Origin: Mucilaginibacter mallensis
GTDB lineage: Bacteria; Bacteroidota; Bacteroidia; Sphingobacteriales; Sphingobacteriaceae
Length of the DNA: 64,000 nucleotides
Reading direction: 5' to 3'
NCBI RefSeq assembly: GCF_900105165.1
Contig: NZ_LT629740.1
Coordinates: 5,332,001 to 5,396,000, forward strand
Under the pieces are notes generated by a model that was not told where the DNA came from, made no database searches, and worked only from the letters and a program-made list of their open reading frames with translations. A program made the position numbers and the translations under genes. The stretch's first letter is position 1. Every line of letters starts with the position of its first letter. Shown one piece after another: positions 26,513-36,033 of the stretch.

Positions 26513-27661
26513 TTATTGTTTTACAATTAGTTTGTTGTCTTCCTTGAAAAACTGAATATGATTCAGGGCTAAGATTTTTAACAGACTGGAAAGATTTGAT
26601 TTTCTGGAAATAGCCCCGGTAAATGTGCGGTCTGAGATCTGGCCCTGGTATTCCACATCTACATCATACCACCTGGAAACTTTTCTCATAATGGTTTTAA
26701 CATCAGCTTCTGTAAAAGAGGTTATACCATTTTTCCAGGCTATAGCATCTTCTGTATTAGCAGGGCTAATCTTTATATCATCATTAACAAGCGCCTGTTC
26801 ACCAGGTCTTAACATTTTGCTTGTATTTCCTTTTGTGATTTTTACAGAACCTTCCAGTAATGTTGTAATAACACTGTTTTCTTCGGGATAGGCCATTACA
26901 TTAAAATGTGTACCTAAAACCGTTATGGTTTGCCTGGCCGAAATGACAGCAAATGGTTTATGCTTGTCTTTAGCTACTTCAAAATAAACCTCGCCTGTAA
27001 TTGCTACTTTTCGTTCTTTACCGGCAAAGGCCACCGGAAAACGTATGGATGAAACTGAATTAAGCCACACATGGGTTCCATCAGGAAGTATCGCTTCATA
27101 TTGGCCGCCACGCGGTGTAGTGATCGTGTTGGAATCAATTGCATTACTTGCTTTGGCATTATTGTCATCATGTACACTAACCTGATAGGCAACAACACCA
27201 CCGCCTGTTTTTTGAACAGAAGTGGTTCCCTGTTGTGCAAGGTTCCCATTTTTAGCATCATTCAAAACAATTTGCCGTCCGTTGCCTAGCGTAAGTACAG
27301 CCTTATTACTACCCGGGCGGATATCATTTTTAATTGACAATGCTATCGGGACAACCCGCTTTGCATGCTTAAAATGCAAATAGGCACTGATGCTGAAACC
27401 AATTATGATAGCAGCTGCAGCCGCATATCGCGTAAAATAACCGGTGCTTTTAAATGAAACAATAGGCGGAACATCCTTTATTTTCGTCCGGATGTTTTGC
27501 AACATCAGTTCTTCTAATAACTGTTCCTGCTCTGGAGTTAAGTGCGACTGATTATTTTTATCCAGTCGTCTATAGTATTCGTCTAAAAGGGCTTGTTCTT
27601 CCCGCGTCGCTTTTCCGGAAAGGCATTTATCTATAAGTTCAAAAAAAAGATGTTGTTCCAT
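26513..27661 (-). CDS. FecR family anti-sigma factor / signal transducer
   Basis: A 382-residue inner-membrane protein: cytosolic N-terminal sigma-binding helices (LIDKCLSGKATREEQALLDEYY), a single transmembrane helix at about 76-93, a periplasmic FecR domain (TTPRGGQYEAILPDGTHVWLNS, ITGEVYFEVAKDKHKPFAV, VLGTHFNVMAYPEE) and a C-terminal secretin/STN-like DUF4974 domain (RKVSRWYDVDVEYQG). It should hold the ECF sigma factor until SusC signals through its STN domain. Unusually it is separated from the sigma gene by an ABC permease gene. Confidence 0.95.
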   Translation of the reverse strand: MEQHLFFELIDKCLSGKATREEQALLDEYYRRLDKNNQSHLTPEQEQLLEELMLQNIRTKIKDVPPIVSFKSTGYFTRYAAAAAIIIGFSISAYLHFKHAKRVVPIALSIKNDIRPGSNKAVLTLGNGRQIVLNDAKNGNLAQQGTTSVQKTGGGVVAYQVSVHDDNNAKASNAIDSNTITTPRGGQYEAILPDGTHVWLNSVSSIRFPVAFAGKERKVAITGEVYFEVAKDKHKPFAVISARQTITVLGTHFNVMAYPEENSVITTLLEGSVKITKGNTSKMLRPGEQALVNDDIKISPANTEDAIAWKNGITSFTEADVKTIMRKVSRWYDVDVEYQGQISDRTFTGAISRKSNLSSLLKILALNHIQFFKEDNKLIVKQ

Positions 27662-27833
27662 GCTGCTTTGATATTAAGTACCAAAAACAGTGGCATACCC
27701 TACGGTAAAAAGTTTTTTTATTAAAAGAACTGTAAATAATATCTTTTGATGGCCCCTTTTTTACATCATTTATTGGCTCTCACGGAGCTTTGTTGCGGAG
27801 TTAACGGGGCGCAAAAAACTATTAATATGAAAT

Positions 27834-30278
27834 TTATTCCGCCCTCAAACTCTCAACCGGATTTGCTATCGCCGCTTTGATAGCCTGGAAGCTGATGGTG
27901 ATCACAGCTATAGCAATTGTAAACCCACCCGCCAGTAAAAATATTGTCCAGCTAATATTTATCCTGTTCGCATAATCCTGCAGCCATTTATGCATAAAGT
28001 ACCACGCTAACGGCGAGGCAATAGCAAATGCGACCAAAATCAATTTTAAGAAATCGCTTAAAAGAAGATTTGTAATATTGATAACGGATGCACCCAGCAC
28101 TTTTCTTATCCCAATTTCTTTGATCCGATTAATAGCTGCAAGAGCTGTCAAACCAAGTAAACCAAGGCAGGCCAAGAAAATAGAAATGCCGCTAGCCCAA
28201 CCTACCATATTGCTCCATCTTTGCTCGCTATTGTAATAATTATTGACGTCATCATCAAGAAAAGTATATTTCATTGGTATCCCCGGTGCCACACTATTCC
28301 ACGCTTTTTGTATAACACGCAGCGCCGGGGACGGGTTACCCGGGTTTATGCGGACATAAAAATGAGTATATCCTTTATCGGCTGACGTTTCAAACACCTG
28401 GTTTTTTACGCCTTCGCTCAAAGGGCGATAATTGAAGTTTTTCACAACGCCGATTACGTGAGCAGTTCTTCCCTGGAAATTTTTTATTGTCTGCCCAACT
28501 GCGTTCTGTGCGGTCCATTTAAATGCCCGCATCATGGTTTCATTGATGATGATCCGCTTTACGGTATCATTGGCACCAATAGGTTCAAAATTTCTCCCGG
28601 CGAGTAGCTGCATACCAAGTACTTTGATATAATCCGGATCAACACCATTTATAGCCGCCGAAATGCCTGAACCACCGGGATCACTATATCCCAACAGATC
28701 GTTACCGGCTCCCAAACCTGCCATTGCGCTGGTTACCCCCATTATTCCAGGATAGTCAAGCACCGCTTGTTTAAACGATGGGAAAATTTTATTCGGGTCA
28801 ACCTGAGAAGCATCAATAGCAATAACATTGTCCTTATTGAAACCAGGGTTCTTATTAATCAAATATTTGGTTTGTTGAAGTATAACAGTTGTAGCAACAA
28901 TTAAAATAATAGATAAAACAAACTGGAAAGTGACCAATGATTTGGTAAATAAATTTGAACCACCAATGCGTATCTTATTTTTTAAAACCTCAACCGGTTT
29001 AAAGTTGGATAATACCACCGCAGGATAGCTGCCGGCCAATAAGCCAACTACGAGCACTAACCCTGCCAATAACAAAACTATTTGCGGATAAAGGGCTATG
29101 GAAAGCTGTAGCTCCCTTCCAGATAGCTGATTGAAACCGGGCAAAAGTATTTTTGCCAATAACAGGCCCAATACAGCTGAAATAATGGTAAGTAATAATG
29201 TCTCGGTAAGAAATTGGAAAATGATTTGTCGTTTTCCGGCACCAATCACCTTTCGTACCCCTACTTCTTTGCTTCTTCCTGCGGAGCGGCCAATAGCGAG
29301 GGTAGTAAAATTAATGCAGGCGATCAGCAAAATGCCTCCTGCAATTGTTAACAATATCCAGATAGTTTTAGGATCAATAACCTCATAATCAGTAAAAGAC
29401 CAGCCATGAAACCAGCTGTCTGTATGAATAGAAAGTAAAGGCTGAAGTTTGAAAATAAAAGGCTGTTCGTTTTTCTTCCATGTTAAACCGGAGCTTTTCA
29501 GATCTGCGGCATAATTGGGATTAAGGTTCATGTAGAAACGGGCTAACTGTAGTTGATCACCAGGCAGCGCACTTCCGGGCCGTAGCTGAACATATGTTTG
29601 CCAAACTGTTGGGTGCCAGTTGTTCCCAATTATAAGACTATTTTTTTGAGCAAAAAGGAAATTCCCAAGTATGTCAAAGCGTATGGTCGAATTAGCAGGC
29701 ATATCTTTGGCCACTGCAGAGACCATAAATGGCTGAAATGTTGTGCCGATTTGTATTTCAATTATTTTGCCGACTACATCGTCGGTCCCAAATAATTCCT
29801 TTGCCCTTGTCTCTGTCAATACAATATCATTAATACCGTGCAGGGCCGTAGCAGCATTGCCGTATTTTAAAGGGAATGTAAAAACCGAAAAGAGTGACTT
29901 ATCGGCAAAAGTTAGACTGGCCCGTTCCACATTTCTATCAGTTCTCACCACGTTTTCACCCCAGGGTAATTGTAATCGGACAAAATTTTGAATATCGGGT
30001 AAATCCCGTTTCATTGCTTCGCCCATAGTCATTTTTCCTATTGAGAAATCAGTGAACCCTTCACCAGGTTGTCCATTAAGTGTATTATCAAGTACATAAG
30101 GGCGGTAAATATTGGCAGCATTTTTATGAAACTTATCAAAGCTGAATTCATTGATCACGAATAACGACAACAAAGTAAAACATGCAATACCGATAGATAG
30201 CCCAAAAACATTGATAAATGCTAAGGTCTTCTGCTTTTGCAGGTTACGAAGCGTGATTTTGAAATAACTCTTTATCAT
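27834..30278 (-). CDS. MacB/FtsX-type ABC transporter permease
   Basis: An 814-residue permease with MacB_PCD periplasmic domains and two FtsX domains. Helices at about 20-42, then a large periplasmic part, then transmembrane groups near 290, 345, 390 and 435 (FTTLAIGRSAGRSKEVGVRKVIGAGKRQI), a second MacB_PCD-like part, and three helices at about 695-800 with the repeat signature NRIKEIGIRKVLGAS. Such proteins are abundant in Bacteroidota, often without an adjacent ATPase gene; none is seen here. Its location between sigma factor and FecR is unusual. Confidence 0.92.
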   Translation of the reverse strand: MIKSYFKITLRNLQKQKTLAFINVFGLSIGIACFTLLSLFVINEFSFDKFHKNAANIYRPYVLDNTLNGQPGEGFTDFSIGKMTMGEAMKRDLPDIQNFVRLQLPWGENVVRTDRNVERASLTFADKSLFSVFTFPLKYGNAATALHGINDIVLTETRAKELFGTDDVVGKIIEIQIGTTFQPFMVSAVAKDMPANSTIRFDILGNFLFAQKNSLIIGNNWHPTVWQTYVQLRPGSALPGDQLQLARFYMNLNPNYAADLKSSGLTWKKNEQPFIFKLQPLLSIHTDSWFHGWSFTDYEVIDPKTIWILLTIAGGILLIACINFTTLAIGRSAGRSKEVGVRKVIGAGKRQIIFQFLTETLLLTIISAVLGLLLAKILLPGFNQLSGRELQLSIALYPQIVLLLAGLVLVVGLLAGSYPAVVLSNFKPVEVLKNKIRIGGSNLFTKSLVTFQFVLSIILIVATTVILQQTKYLINKNPGFNKDNVIAIDASQVDPNKIFPSFKQAVLDYPGIMGVTSAMAGLGAGNDLLGYSDPGGSGISAAINGVDPDYIKVLGMQLLAGRNFEPIGANDTVKRIIINETMMRAFKWTAQNAVGQTIKNFQGRTAHVIGVVKNFNYRPLSEGVKNQVFETSADKGYTHFYVRINPGNPSPALRVIQKAWNSVAPGIPMKYTFLDDDVNNYYNSEQRWSNMVGWASGISIFLACLGLLGLTALAAINRIKEIGIRKVLGASVINITNLLLSDFLKLILVAFAIASPLAWYFMHKWLQDYANRINISWTIFLLAGGFTIAIAVITISFQAIKAAIANPVESLRAE

Positions 30279-30624
30279 AACATTATTCTTAAACCAGGTT
30301 AATTTTAGGTGGAATAGCTGCCCTATACTTGGGCCGATTTGCGGGTATTAAAGCATATTGTTTTTGATATTGTCTAATTTGGCCAGCTCATCAAGGTCGG
30401 CTTTGCCACACATTTTTTTTCCAATAATATCCAGAATCATTGATCTACGCCCGTTCCTTTTCTGGAATGCATTGGCTTTGATAATCTTAAAACAGAACCC
30501 AAAGCGGATGCCAATTAATTAATTATTTGAATTTCAATAACATACAAAGCATCATGAAATAAAAATGTCCGGTTTTGATACAAGCAATGTTCGCTTTTAC
30601 ATCAAAAGATCTTAATTACAAGAA
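30279..30624. other. 346-bp interval between permease and sigma factor
   Basis: Contains a possible gene relic (30348-30440, listed separately). The rest is AT-rich and I see no terminator or clear promoter. Confidence 0.5.
30348..30440 (-). pseudogene. Short frame resembling a FecR N-terminus (possible relic)
   Basis: Thirty codons from the ATG at 30440: MILDIIGKKMCGKADLDELA and onward to a stop. The pattern hydrophobic-I-G-K-K-x-x-G-x-A-x-x-x-E-L-x-x-L is like the sigma-binding N-terminus of FecR proteins, and the frame continues open about 25 codons further upstream. It lies just where a FecR gene normally follows the sigma gene. Resemblance is by eye; it may be chance. Confidence 0.3.
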
Positions 30625-31197
30625 TCAGGATACGAGCATTATTACGGCTACGCAAGCGCCAACGCTAAGGCCGTTGCGTATATGGCGCAACGATTTGGAA
30701 AGTCGTTTTTCGACGGTTTTTTCAGAAATGCTTAATTGAAAAGCGATCTGTTTGTAGGTTAAATTTTCTTCCCGGCTCAACTGGTATGCTTCCAGGCAAT
30801 CGGGCGGCAATGAGTTGATCAGTTTATTTATCAATTCCTGTTGCTCTTTATATACTAAAGGATTGTCATTGATGATCTCAACAGTAACATAAGCAAGGCG
30901 CTCGTAAAAAGCGTCATTAACTTTTTGCTCTCTGATTACTTTAAACACAGCAAAACGTACAGCCTGATGCAGATAAGCCTTTAAAGACTGTATATCCAAT
31001 TCTAATCTGCGCTGCCAGATACTTATAAAAACATTTTGTACAATGTCTTTGGCCAACTCATCATCCCCAAGCACATTATTGGCATTACTATATAATGACT
31101 TCCAGTATCTTGAGTAAATTTCTGTAAAAGCAGTTTCCTGACCCTGCTTCAATAAAGCTACCAGTTTCTGATCTGTAGAGATTTGTAATGCCGCCAT
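30625..31197 (-). CDS. ECF RNA polymerase sigma factor (FecI-like)
   Basis: A 190-residue sigma-70 family ECF factor. Sigma region 2 is at about 24-95 (FTEIYSRYWKSLYSNANNVL, ELAKDIVQNVFISIWQRR) and region 4 at about 125-180 (LPPDCLEAYQLSREENLTYK, IAFQLSISEKTVEKRLSKSL). A short hydrophobic tail (VGACVAVIMLVS) follows. It should activate the susC/susD operon when released by FecR. The permease gene sits between them. Confidence 0.94.
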   Translation of the reverse strand: MAALQISTDQKLVALLKQGQETAFTEIYSRYWKSLYSNANNVLGDDELAKDIVQNVFISIWQRRLELDIQSLKAYLHQAVRFAVFKVIREQKVNDAFYERLAYVTVEIINDNPLVYKEQQELINKLINSLPPDCLEAYQLSREENLTYKQIAFQLSISEKTVEKRLSKSLRHIRNGLSVGACVAVIMLVS

Positions 31198-31332
31198 TGT
31201 TGATGCAAAGAAACGAGTGAAATATTACCTTACTGTTAAGTGACTAAAATTGGTTCGAAAATTGCCGCTTTTATAGCAATTTGCTTGCTCATAATATAGA
31301 AATTAATCGATCTCTATATTAATTAATATACC

Positions 31333-31938
31333 TTACAATTGCAAACAATTGATTGAAAGACTTTTGACACGAAAAAAGAGCAGGCACCAAAATTTCGCAA
31401 GCAACGGGCTGGTTTCAATATTGAGTCTCCTTTTTTGCCGGATTCCGAAGCGGTGTGTTAACGGCTGATTGTTAAGGCCATAGGTAGGCTGTGTAAAAAA
31501 CAACAAGCGGTTATCGCCTGATATATACCATTTATTTTGCGACGTATAAAGATCATACCTCAGGGATGTAATAACCTGGTTTTTTGTTGTTACAGAAGCA
31601 TTCAATAATGCAGTAGTAAGCTTGGTTGTATTTGGATCGCCCATATATTTGGTTACGCTTACCGCTGCACCTAGTACAACACCATTTGCGGGGCTATACC
31701 CGAGCACAGGTAAAAAAGAGAGGTTACTTTTGTCCATTCGGGGTGTATCAATGGGTTTTGCAGGTTTCTTTGTCAGCTTCCGCAACACATCAAAAATATC
31801 AATCCCTGGACTTGGATGTATGGTATCCTGGCTTGGCTTTTGTTCCTGTGCATAACAGCTACCTGCAAATGCAATAAGCGTGATCATAACTGGTATAACA
31901 CATCCTAATACATTAAAAATTCTCTGAATTAAATTCAT
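31333..31938 (-). pseudogene. Truncated outer-membrane surface-antigen (BamA/TamA-like) protein
   Basis: From the ATG at 31938 a signal peptide (ending AGSCYAQ), a linker and the first barrel strands are visible: FLPVLGYSPANGVVLGAAVS, TKLTTALLNASVTTKNQVI, LRYDLYTSQNKWYISGDNRL, LFFTQPTYGL. Homologues I know from this phylum go on for a few hundred residues more; here the frame ends after an atypical basic tail (RFGIRQKRRLNIETSPLLAK) that does not look like barrel. The rest of the barrel is not present before the sigma gene, so I read it as a 3'-deleted remnant. The 201-residue product may not fold. Confidence 0.6.
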
Positions 31939-32203
31939 TAAGTTCGATTTAACACCACTTGTGAATAGGAGATAGATGCTGATGACATTTATATATTTTA
32001 AAGTTATATGGATTAAGCCATTCAAAGTATTTAGTGAGAATAATACACATTCCAAAATGCATCAACCAGAACAATTAATGGTGCTGAAATAGGTGGTACA
32101 GTATTAAACTGGATTCTCATTTTGGCTACAAAAATCCTCAGTTAGGCTACAGGTGCTCAATACCATCTGTTGACCTTTGATGTGTTATTTAAAACATAAA
32201 ATC

Positions 32204-33058
32204 ATGACACAACAAAATGATAATTCAAGTGCAAATAAAGTTTGGTTCATTACAGGTGCTTCGCGGGGCTTTGGACGCGTTTGGGCCGATGCGGCGCTTA
32301 AGCGCGGCGATAAGGTTGCAGCTACAGCGCGCAAATTAGAAAGCATTGCCGATCTAAAAGAAAAGTATGGCGCAAACGTGCTGACTTTGGAACTCGACGT
32401 AACCAGACCCGATCAGGTGAAGGCAGCTGTGGAGCAAGCTTATGATCACTTCGGGAGGCTCGATATCGTTCTCAATAATGCCGGTTATTCATTAGTCGGT
32501 ACGATTGAGGAAGCCAGCGCGGACGATGTACGAGCGCTCTATGAGACGAATATTTTCGGCACACTTGCCGTGATTCAAGCAGCCTTGCCATTGCTGCGAA
32601 AGCAAGGTAGTGGGCATATCCTCGGCACATCGAGCGGCCTTGGTCATGTTACATTGCCGGTGATCGGCTATTACTGTTCCTCAAAATGGGCGTTCGAAGC
32701 AATTCACGAAAGTTTAGCCTTAGAGGTTAAAGATTTTGGGATAAAAGTAACGATCATAGAGCCTGGCGCCTATGCCACCGAGTTCGGGAGCCAGGAGTCT
32801 TTGAAATTCGCGGCAGGCCTCGACATCTACGAAGATTTTAAAACGAACTTTTTCGGCAGGTTAAGAGGCATGGAAAGAGGCGACCCAAATGCGACGCCAG
32901 AGGCCATCTTTAAAATTGTTGATGCGGAAAACCCGCCGCTGAGGTTTAACCTTGGCAGCCACAATTTGCCCTGGGTGCGTGCAGCCTATGCTGAGCGCCT
33001 GGCAACCTGGGAAGAATGGAATGCTGTTGCCACAGCAGCCCAGGGCACTTCAAAGTAA
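32204..33058 (+). CDS. Short-chain dehydrogenase/reductase
   Basis: A 284-residue classical SDR, started at the ATG at 32204. NAD(P) motif TGASRGFGRVWA near the N-terminus with a following Arg (TARKLES) that suggests NADP, LNNAG, catalytic Ser region GTSSGLGHVTLPVIG and YCSSK (YxxxK). Substrate unknown. Codons here look richer in GC (GCGGCGCTTAAGCGCGGCG) than in neighbours, hinting at transfer. Upstream of, and perhaps regulated by, the AraC gene. Confidence 0.92.
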   Translation: MTQQNDNSSANKVWFITGASRGFGRVWADAALKRGDKVAATARKLESIADLKEKYGANVLTLELDVTRPDQVKAAVEQAYDHFGRLDIVLNNAGYSLVGTIEEASADDVRALYETNIFGTLAVIQAALPLLRKQGSGHILGTSSGLGHVTLPVIGYYCSSKWAFEAIHESLALEVKDFGIKVTIIEPGAYATEFGSQESLKFAAGLDIYEDFKTNFFGRLRGMERGDPNATPEAIFKIVDAENPPLRFNLGSHNLPWVRAAYAERLATWEEWNAVATAAQGTSK

Positions 33059-33078
33059 TTTTTCGGTAAATAATTGAC

Positions 33079-33111
33079 TATAACCGGCTTTGAACAGCAT
33101 TGCCGGTTATA
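33079..33111. promoter_or_regulatory. Inverted repeat between SDR and AraC genes
   Basis: TATAACCGGC (33079-33088) and GCCGGTTATA (33102-33111), 10-bp arms with a 13-bp spacer, no T-run. Could be an operator or a weak terminator. Confidence 0.35.
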
Positions 33112-33129
33112 ATTGCGTTAAATTTAGAA

Positions 33130-34053
33130 ATGAAAAAGGAAGAGATAGTCCATGTTAAAATGGAATCGTTATCAGATATGCATCGGGCCTTCGGTTTACC
33201 GGCACCAGCGCATCCGTTAATCAGCATGGTAGACGGCGCAACGAGCCGGGTCATATTAAGCAATTCGCCCCACGCTCATGTACTAAATTTTTATAAAATA
33301 TCCTATAAGCCGCGCCTGGGTGGCAAGTTAAAATATGGCCAGGATTATTATGATTTTGATGAAGGGGGCTTGTTATTTGCTGCACCTAAACAGATTATTG
33401 GCAACCCTGGGAACAATAATGCAGAAGTATGTTCTCGATACACTTTATTGATACATCCCGACTTTTTTTTGAACTATCCTTTAGCAAAAAAGATCAAGCA
33501 ATATGGTTTTTTTTCTTATTCAGCTAATGAAGCACTGCATCTTTCAGACAAGGAAAAGGAAACCATCATTTCAATTTTTGAGATCATTGATGATGAATTG
33601 AACAGCAGAATAGATGATTTTAGCCAGGATGTGATCATTTCACAAATTGAGTTATTGCTGAATTATGCCAATCGTTTTTACAAGCGTCAATTCATCACCC
33701 GCAAAGCCGTAAGTAATGATCTGTTGCAAAAGCTGGAAGATGTTTTAGATGGATATTTCGTGGGCGAAAAATCTTTAAGCCAGGGAATACCGACAGTTCA
33801 ATATCTTTCAGATCACTTAAATATATCCCCAAGCTATTTAAGCGATATGCTGCGTTCCCTTACCGGGCAAAATGCACAGCAGCACATACACCATAAACTC
33901 ATAGAAAAGGCGAAGGAAAAATTATCCACCACCAGCCTATCTGTAAGTGAAGTTGCCTACGAGTTGGGCTTTGAACATCCGCAATCGTTTAGTAAGCTAT
34001 TCAAAACAAAAACTAACCTTTCGCCATTAGAATTCAGACGATCGTTTAACTAG
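33130..34053 (+). CDS. AraC family transcriptional regulator
   Basis: A 307-residue regulator starting at the ATG at 33130 (MKKEEIVHVKMESL); a TTG at 33100 is less likely because it lies in an inverted repeat. N-terminal cupin-like sensing domain, C-terminal double helix-turn-helix at about 210-305 (YLSDHLNISPSYLSDMLRSL; EVAYELGFEHPQSFSKLFKT). Follows the SDR gene after 71 bp and may control it. Confidence 0.93.
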   Translation: MKKEEIVHVKMESLSDMHRAFGLPAPAHPLISMVDGATSRVILSNSPHAHVLNFYKISYKPRLGGKLKYGQDYYDFDEGGLLFAAPKQIIGNPGNNNAEVCSRYTLLIHPDFFLNYPLAKKIKQYGFFSYSANEALHLSDKEKETIISIFEIIDDELNSRIDDFSQDVIISQIELLLNYANRFYKRQFITRKAVSNDLLQKLEDVLDGYFVGEKSLSQGIPTVQYLSDHLNISPSYLSDMLRSLTGQNAQQHIHHKLIEKAKEKLSTTSLSVSEVAYELGFEHPQSFSKLFKTKTNLSPLEFRRSFN

Positions 34054-34230
34054 CAGCCATAACCCGGCAAGTTTAAAGTTGTTCAACTATATACTAGATT
34101 AACCGATCCGAAATCACGTCGAGCTGATATTAAAAGCCCGCAAACCTTTTGACCGCCGGTGGTATATCATCAATTGGTGGGTGGCAGCTAAATTGCGTCA
34201 TCAGGAAATGGCGGAGGAGGATCGTCATCA

Positions 34231-36006
34231 TCAGGCAGGCGGCCCGTCGGGTGGCGGTGGCGTTTTGCCTTTATCCAGCGGCTTCTCTTCCTTTTTCTCT
34301 TCGATTCCCTTCCTCTCTTCCTCTTCCTTCCTTTTTTCCAAATTCCGCCTGATAGCTATGTCTGGATTCTGTCTTATATACAAGTCCGGATCATTGTCAA
34401 TATTATGACTCCCGGCGAGAATTTGAGGTATTAGAACCTCCGGCTTTTCGATAATATCAAGAAATGGAGTTGGTAGTTTATCATATATACGTCTACGTTT
34501 ACGATCCTCAGCAATCCCGTTTCTTACCAAGACATAATTTCTCTTCAGTTCATCCAACAATTCCTTACCGGCAGCGTTAACGTACTTACCTCCTTTCAAG
34601 GTATATTCAGCGGATAAGATGTGGGCCCTTATTTCCGATTTGAAAGTTTCTAAACTTTCTAAATAATAACTTTTGCGTTCGTCGTCTTTGAACTCAGCAT
34701 TTATTTTTTCTGTTTTATAAAGACTTCCATCTACTAGATGCTGTACTTCATGTATTAAAGTTATTAAAACACCTTCATCCTTGGTATCATCAGCCATGAT
34801 AATTCCTATATTCTTATTGTCTGGATTTGTATATCCATGGGCCCCATCTGGTATTTCCTCCTCCCACATGTTGTTAAATAATTCATCCAATATTTCATCA
34901 GGTGTTTTAGTGGCTTTATAATGGTAAGCACCGTCCGTTTTAGGAAAATACTTTCCATCGTTGTATTCAGCAAGGGGATATACTCTGGTTAATAATCCAT
35001 CTATAAACCGTGCAGTGTTCTTCGTGATTGTATCTGTGGAGGTCAAGGCATTCTCTATAATTCTTTGGATACGTCCTTTGTATTTGATATAATTCTCACG
35101 ACATTCTAAAAAAATTTCAAATCCTTGTATATTCTTTAAATCATCCTTATCATACCCCTTACCGTCTTTTTCTAATGCCGCTTCTATCTTAGATTTCTTC
35201 TTCCCTGCGTAGTCTTTATATCCCATCATTTCCCCTATCGTAAGCTTCCGCAACTGAATTGTGGCGCCGCTTAAATGAGCTTGATGTACATTATTAACTT
35301 GTATCTGCTTTTGTGAACCTGTATATCCTGTTTTAGCATCATCACGCCCCCCTCCTTGAAGCATAAACCCAGTACTAGTGGACAGTTTAGTGTTTTTTTC
35401 ATTAAAGCTGCTTGAGTTATTACCCATTACATCAGCCTCATTCTCCAACTCCTTGTCATCATTTACCGCCACCCCGCTTTTCATTTGCAAGGTTGGCCGC
35501 ACCCGGCCCTGCATTTGCTGCACCACATGCCAGGCTTCGTGTGGTAAATGTTTCTCCTGCCCGGGCGCTATATGTATATCGGTGCCCTGGGCGTATGCCA
35601 GGGCGTTTAGCCGGGCTGGTTGCGATGAGTTATAATGTACCTTTACACCATCCATTGCATAACCCGAAAGCTGCTCCACACCAGATTTTAAATTGTCGGG
35701 CAGGCCCGTATTGCTGGCTTTCCTTTGTACCGGCTCAAATTTCCCCTGAATAGGTTCTTCTTCTGTATTTTCCTTCCGTTGTGCCGTTTTGTTAGCTATA
35801 TAATTATCCGCCGATGCCTGATAGGTCTTCAATTGCTGTACGCGGGGACTGTTATTTATGGCTTCCTGCAATTTTCTTTGCACAATGGTTTCGGGCCTGT
35901 TATCAATAAATTCAGAAGCTGAGCTATTGCTGATTTGTTTTTGAACAGGTGCGTTAGCAAATGCATACGATTTATTTTGTTGGGTTTTATCGCCGTATAT
36001 GCTCAT
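34231..36006 (-). CDS. DUF4157 (eCIS-core type) protein with a second HExxH metallopeptidase-like domain
   Basis: A 591-residue protein from the ATG at 36006. No signal peptide. Residues 1-90 are Gln/Asn-rich linker; about 95-175 form a DUF4157 domain (VHYNSSQPARLNALAYAQGT, HIAPGQEKHLPHEAWHVVQQ) with HEAWH at 156-160, found in proteins linked to extracellular contractile injection systems and polymorphic toxins. A second zinc-site motif, HEVQH at 419-423 in ITLIHEVQHLVDGSLYK, with E453/E458 as possible third ligand, marks a separate C-terminal domain. The tail is Lys/Glu-rich then Pro-rich (GKTPPPPDGPPA). No injection apparatus genes occur in the window. Likely effector or toxin role is inferred. 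Confidence 0.7.
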   Translation of the reverse strand: MSIYGDKTQQNKSYAFANAPVQKQISNSSASEFIDNRPETIVQRKLQEAINNSPRVQQLKTYQASADNYIANKTAQRKENTEEEPIQGKFEPVQRKASNTGLPDNLKSGVEQLSGYAMDGVKVHYNSSQPARLNALAYAQGTDIHIAPGQEKHLPHEAWHVVQQMQGRVRPTLQMKSGVAVNDDKELENEADVMGNNSSSFNEKNTKLSTSTGFMLQGGGRDDAKTGYTGSQKQIQVNNVHQAHLSGATIQLRKLTIGEMMGYKDYAGKKKSKIEAALEKDGKGYDKDDLKNIQGFEIFLECRENYIKYKGRIQRIIENALTSTDTITKNTARFIDGLLTRVYPLAEYNDGKYFPKTDGAYHYKATKTPDEILDELFNNMWEEEIPDGAHGYTNPDNKNIGIIMADDTKDEGVLITLIHEVQHLVDGSLYKTEKINAEFKDDERKSYYLESLETFKSEIRAHILSAEYTLKGGKYVNAAGKELLDELKRNYVLVRNGIAEDRKRRRIYDKLPTPFLDIIEKPEVLIPQILAGSHNIDNDPDLYIRQNPDIAIRRNLEKRKEEEERKGIEEKKEEKPLDKGKTPPPPDGPPA

Positions 36007-36033
36007 TGTGGAATGATAATTAAAGAACAACAA

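Noticed and set aside
35412-35753. 113-codon plus-strand frame inside the DUF4157 gene
   Set aside because: It is antisense to the conserved DUF4157 domain, and its Pro/Ala/His-rich composition arises from that.
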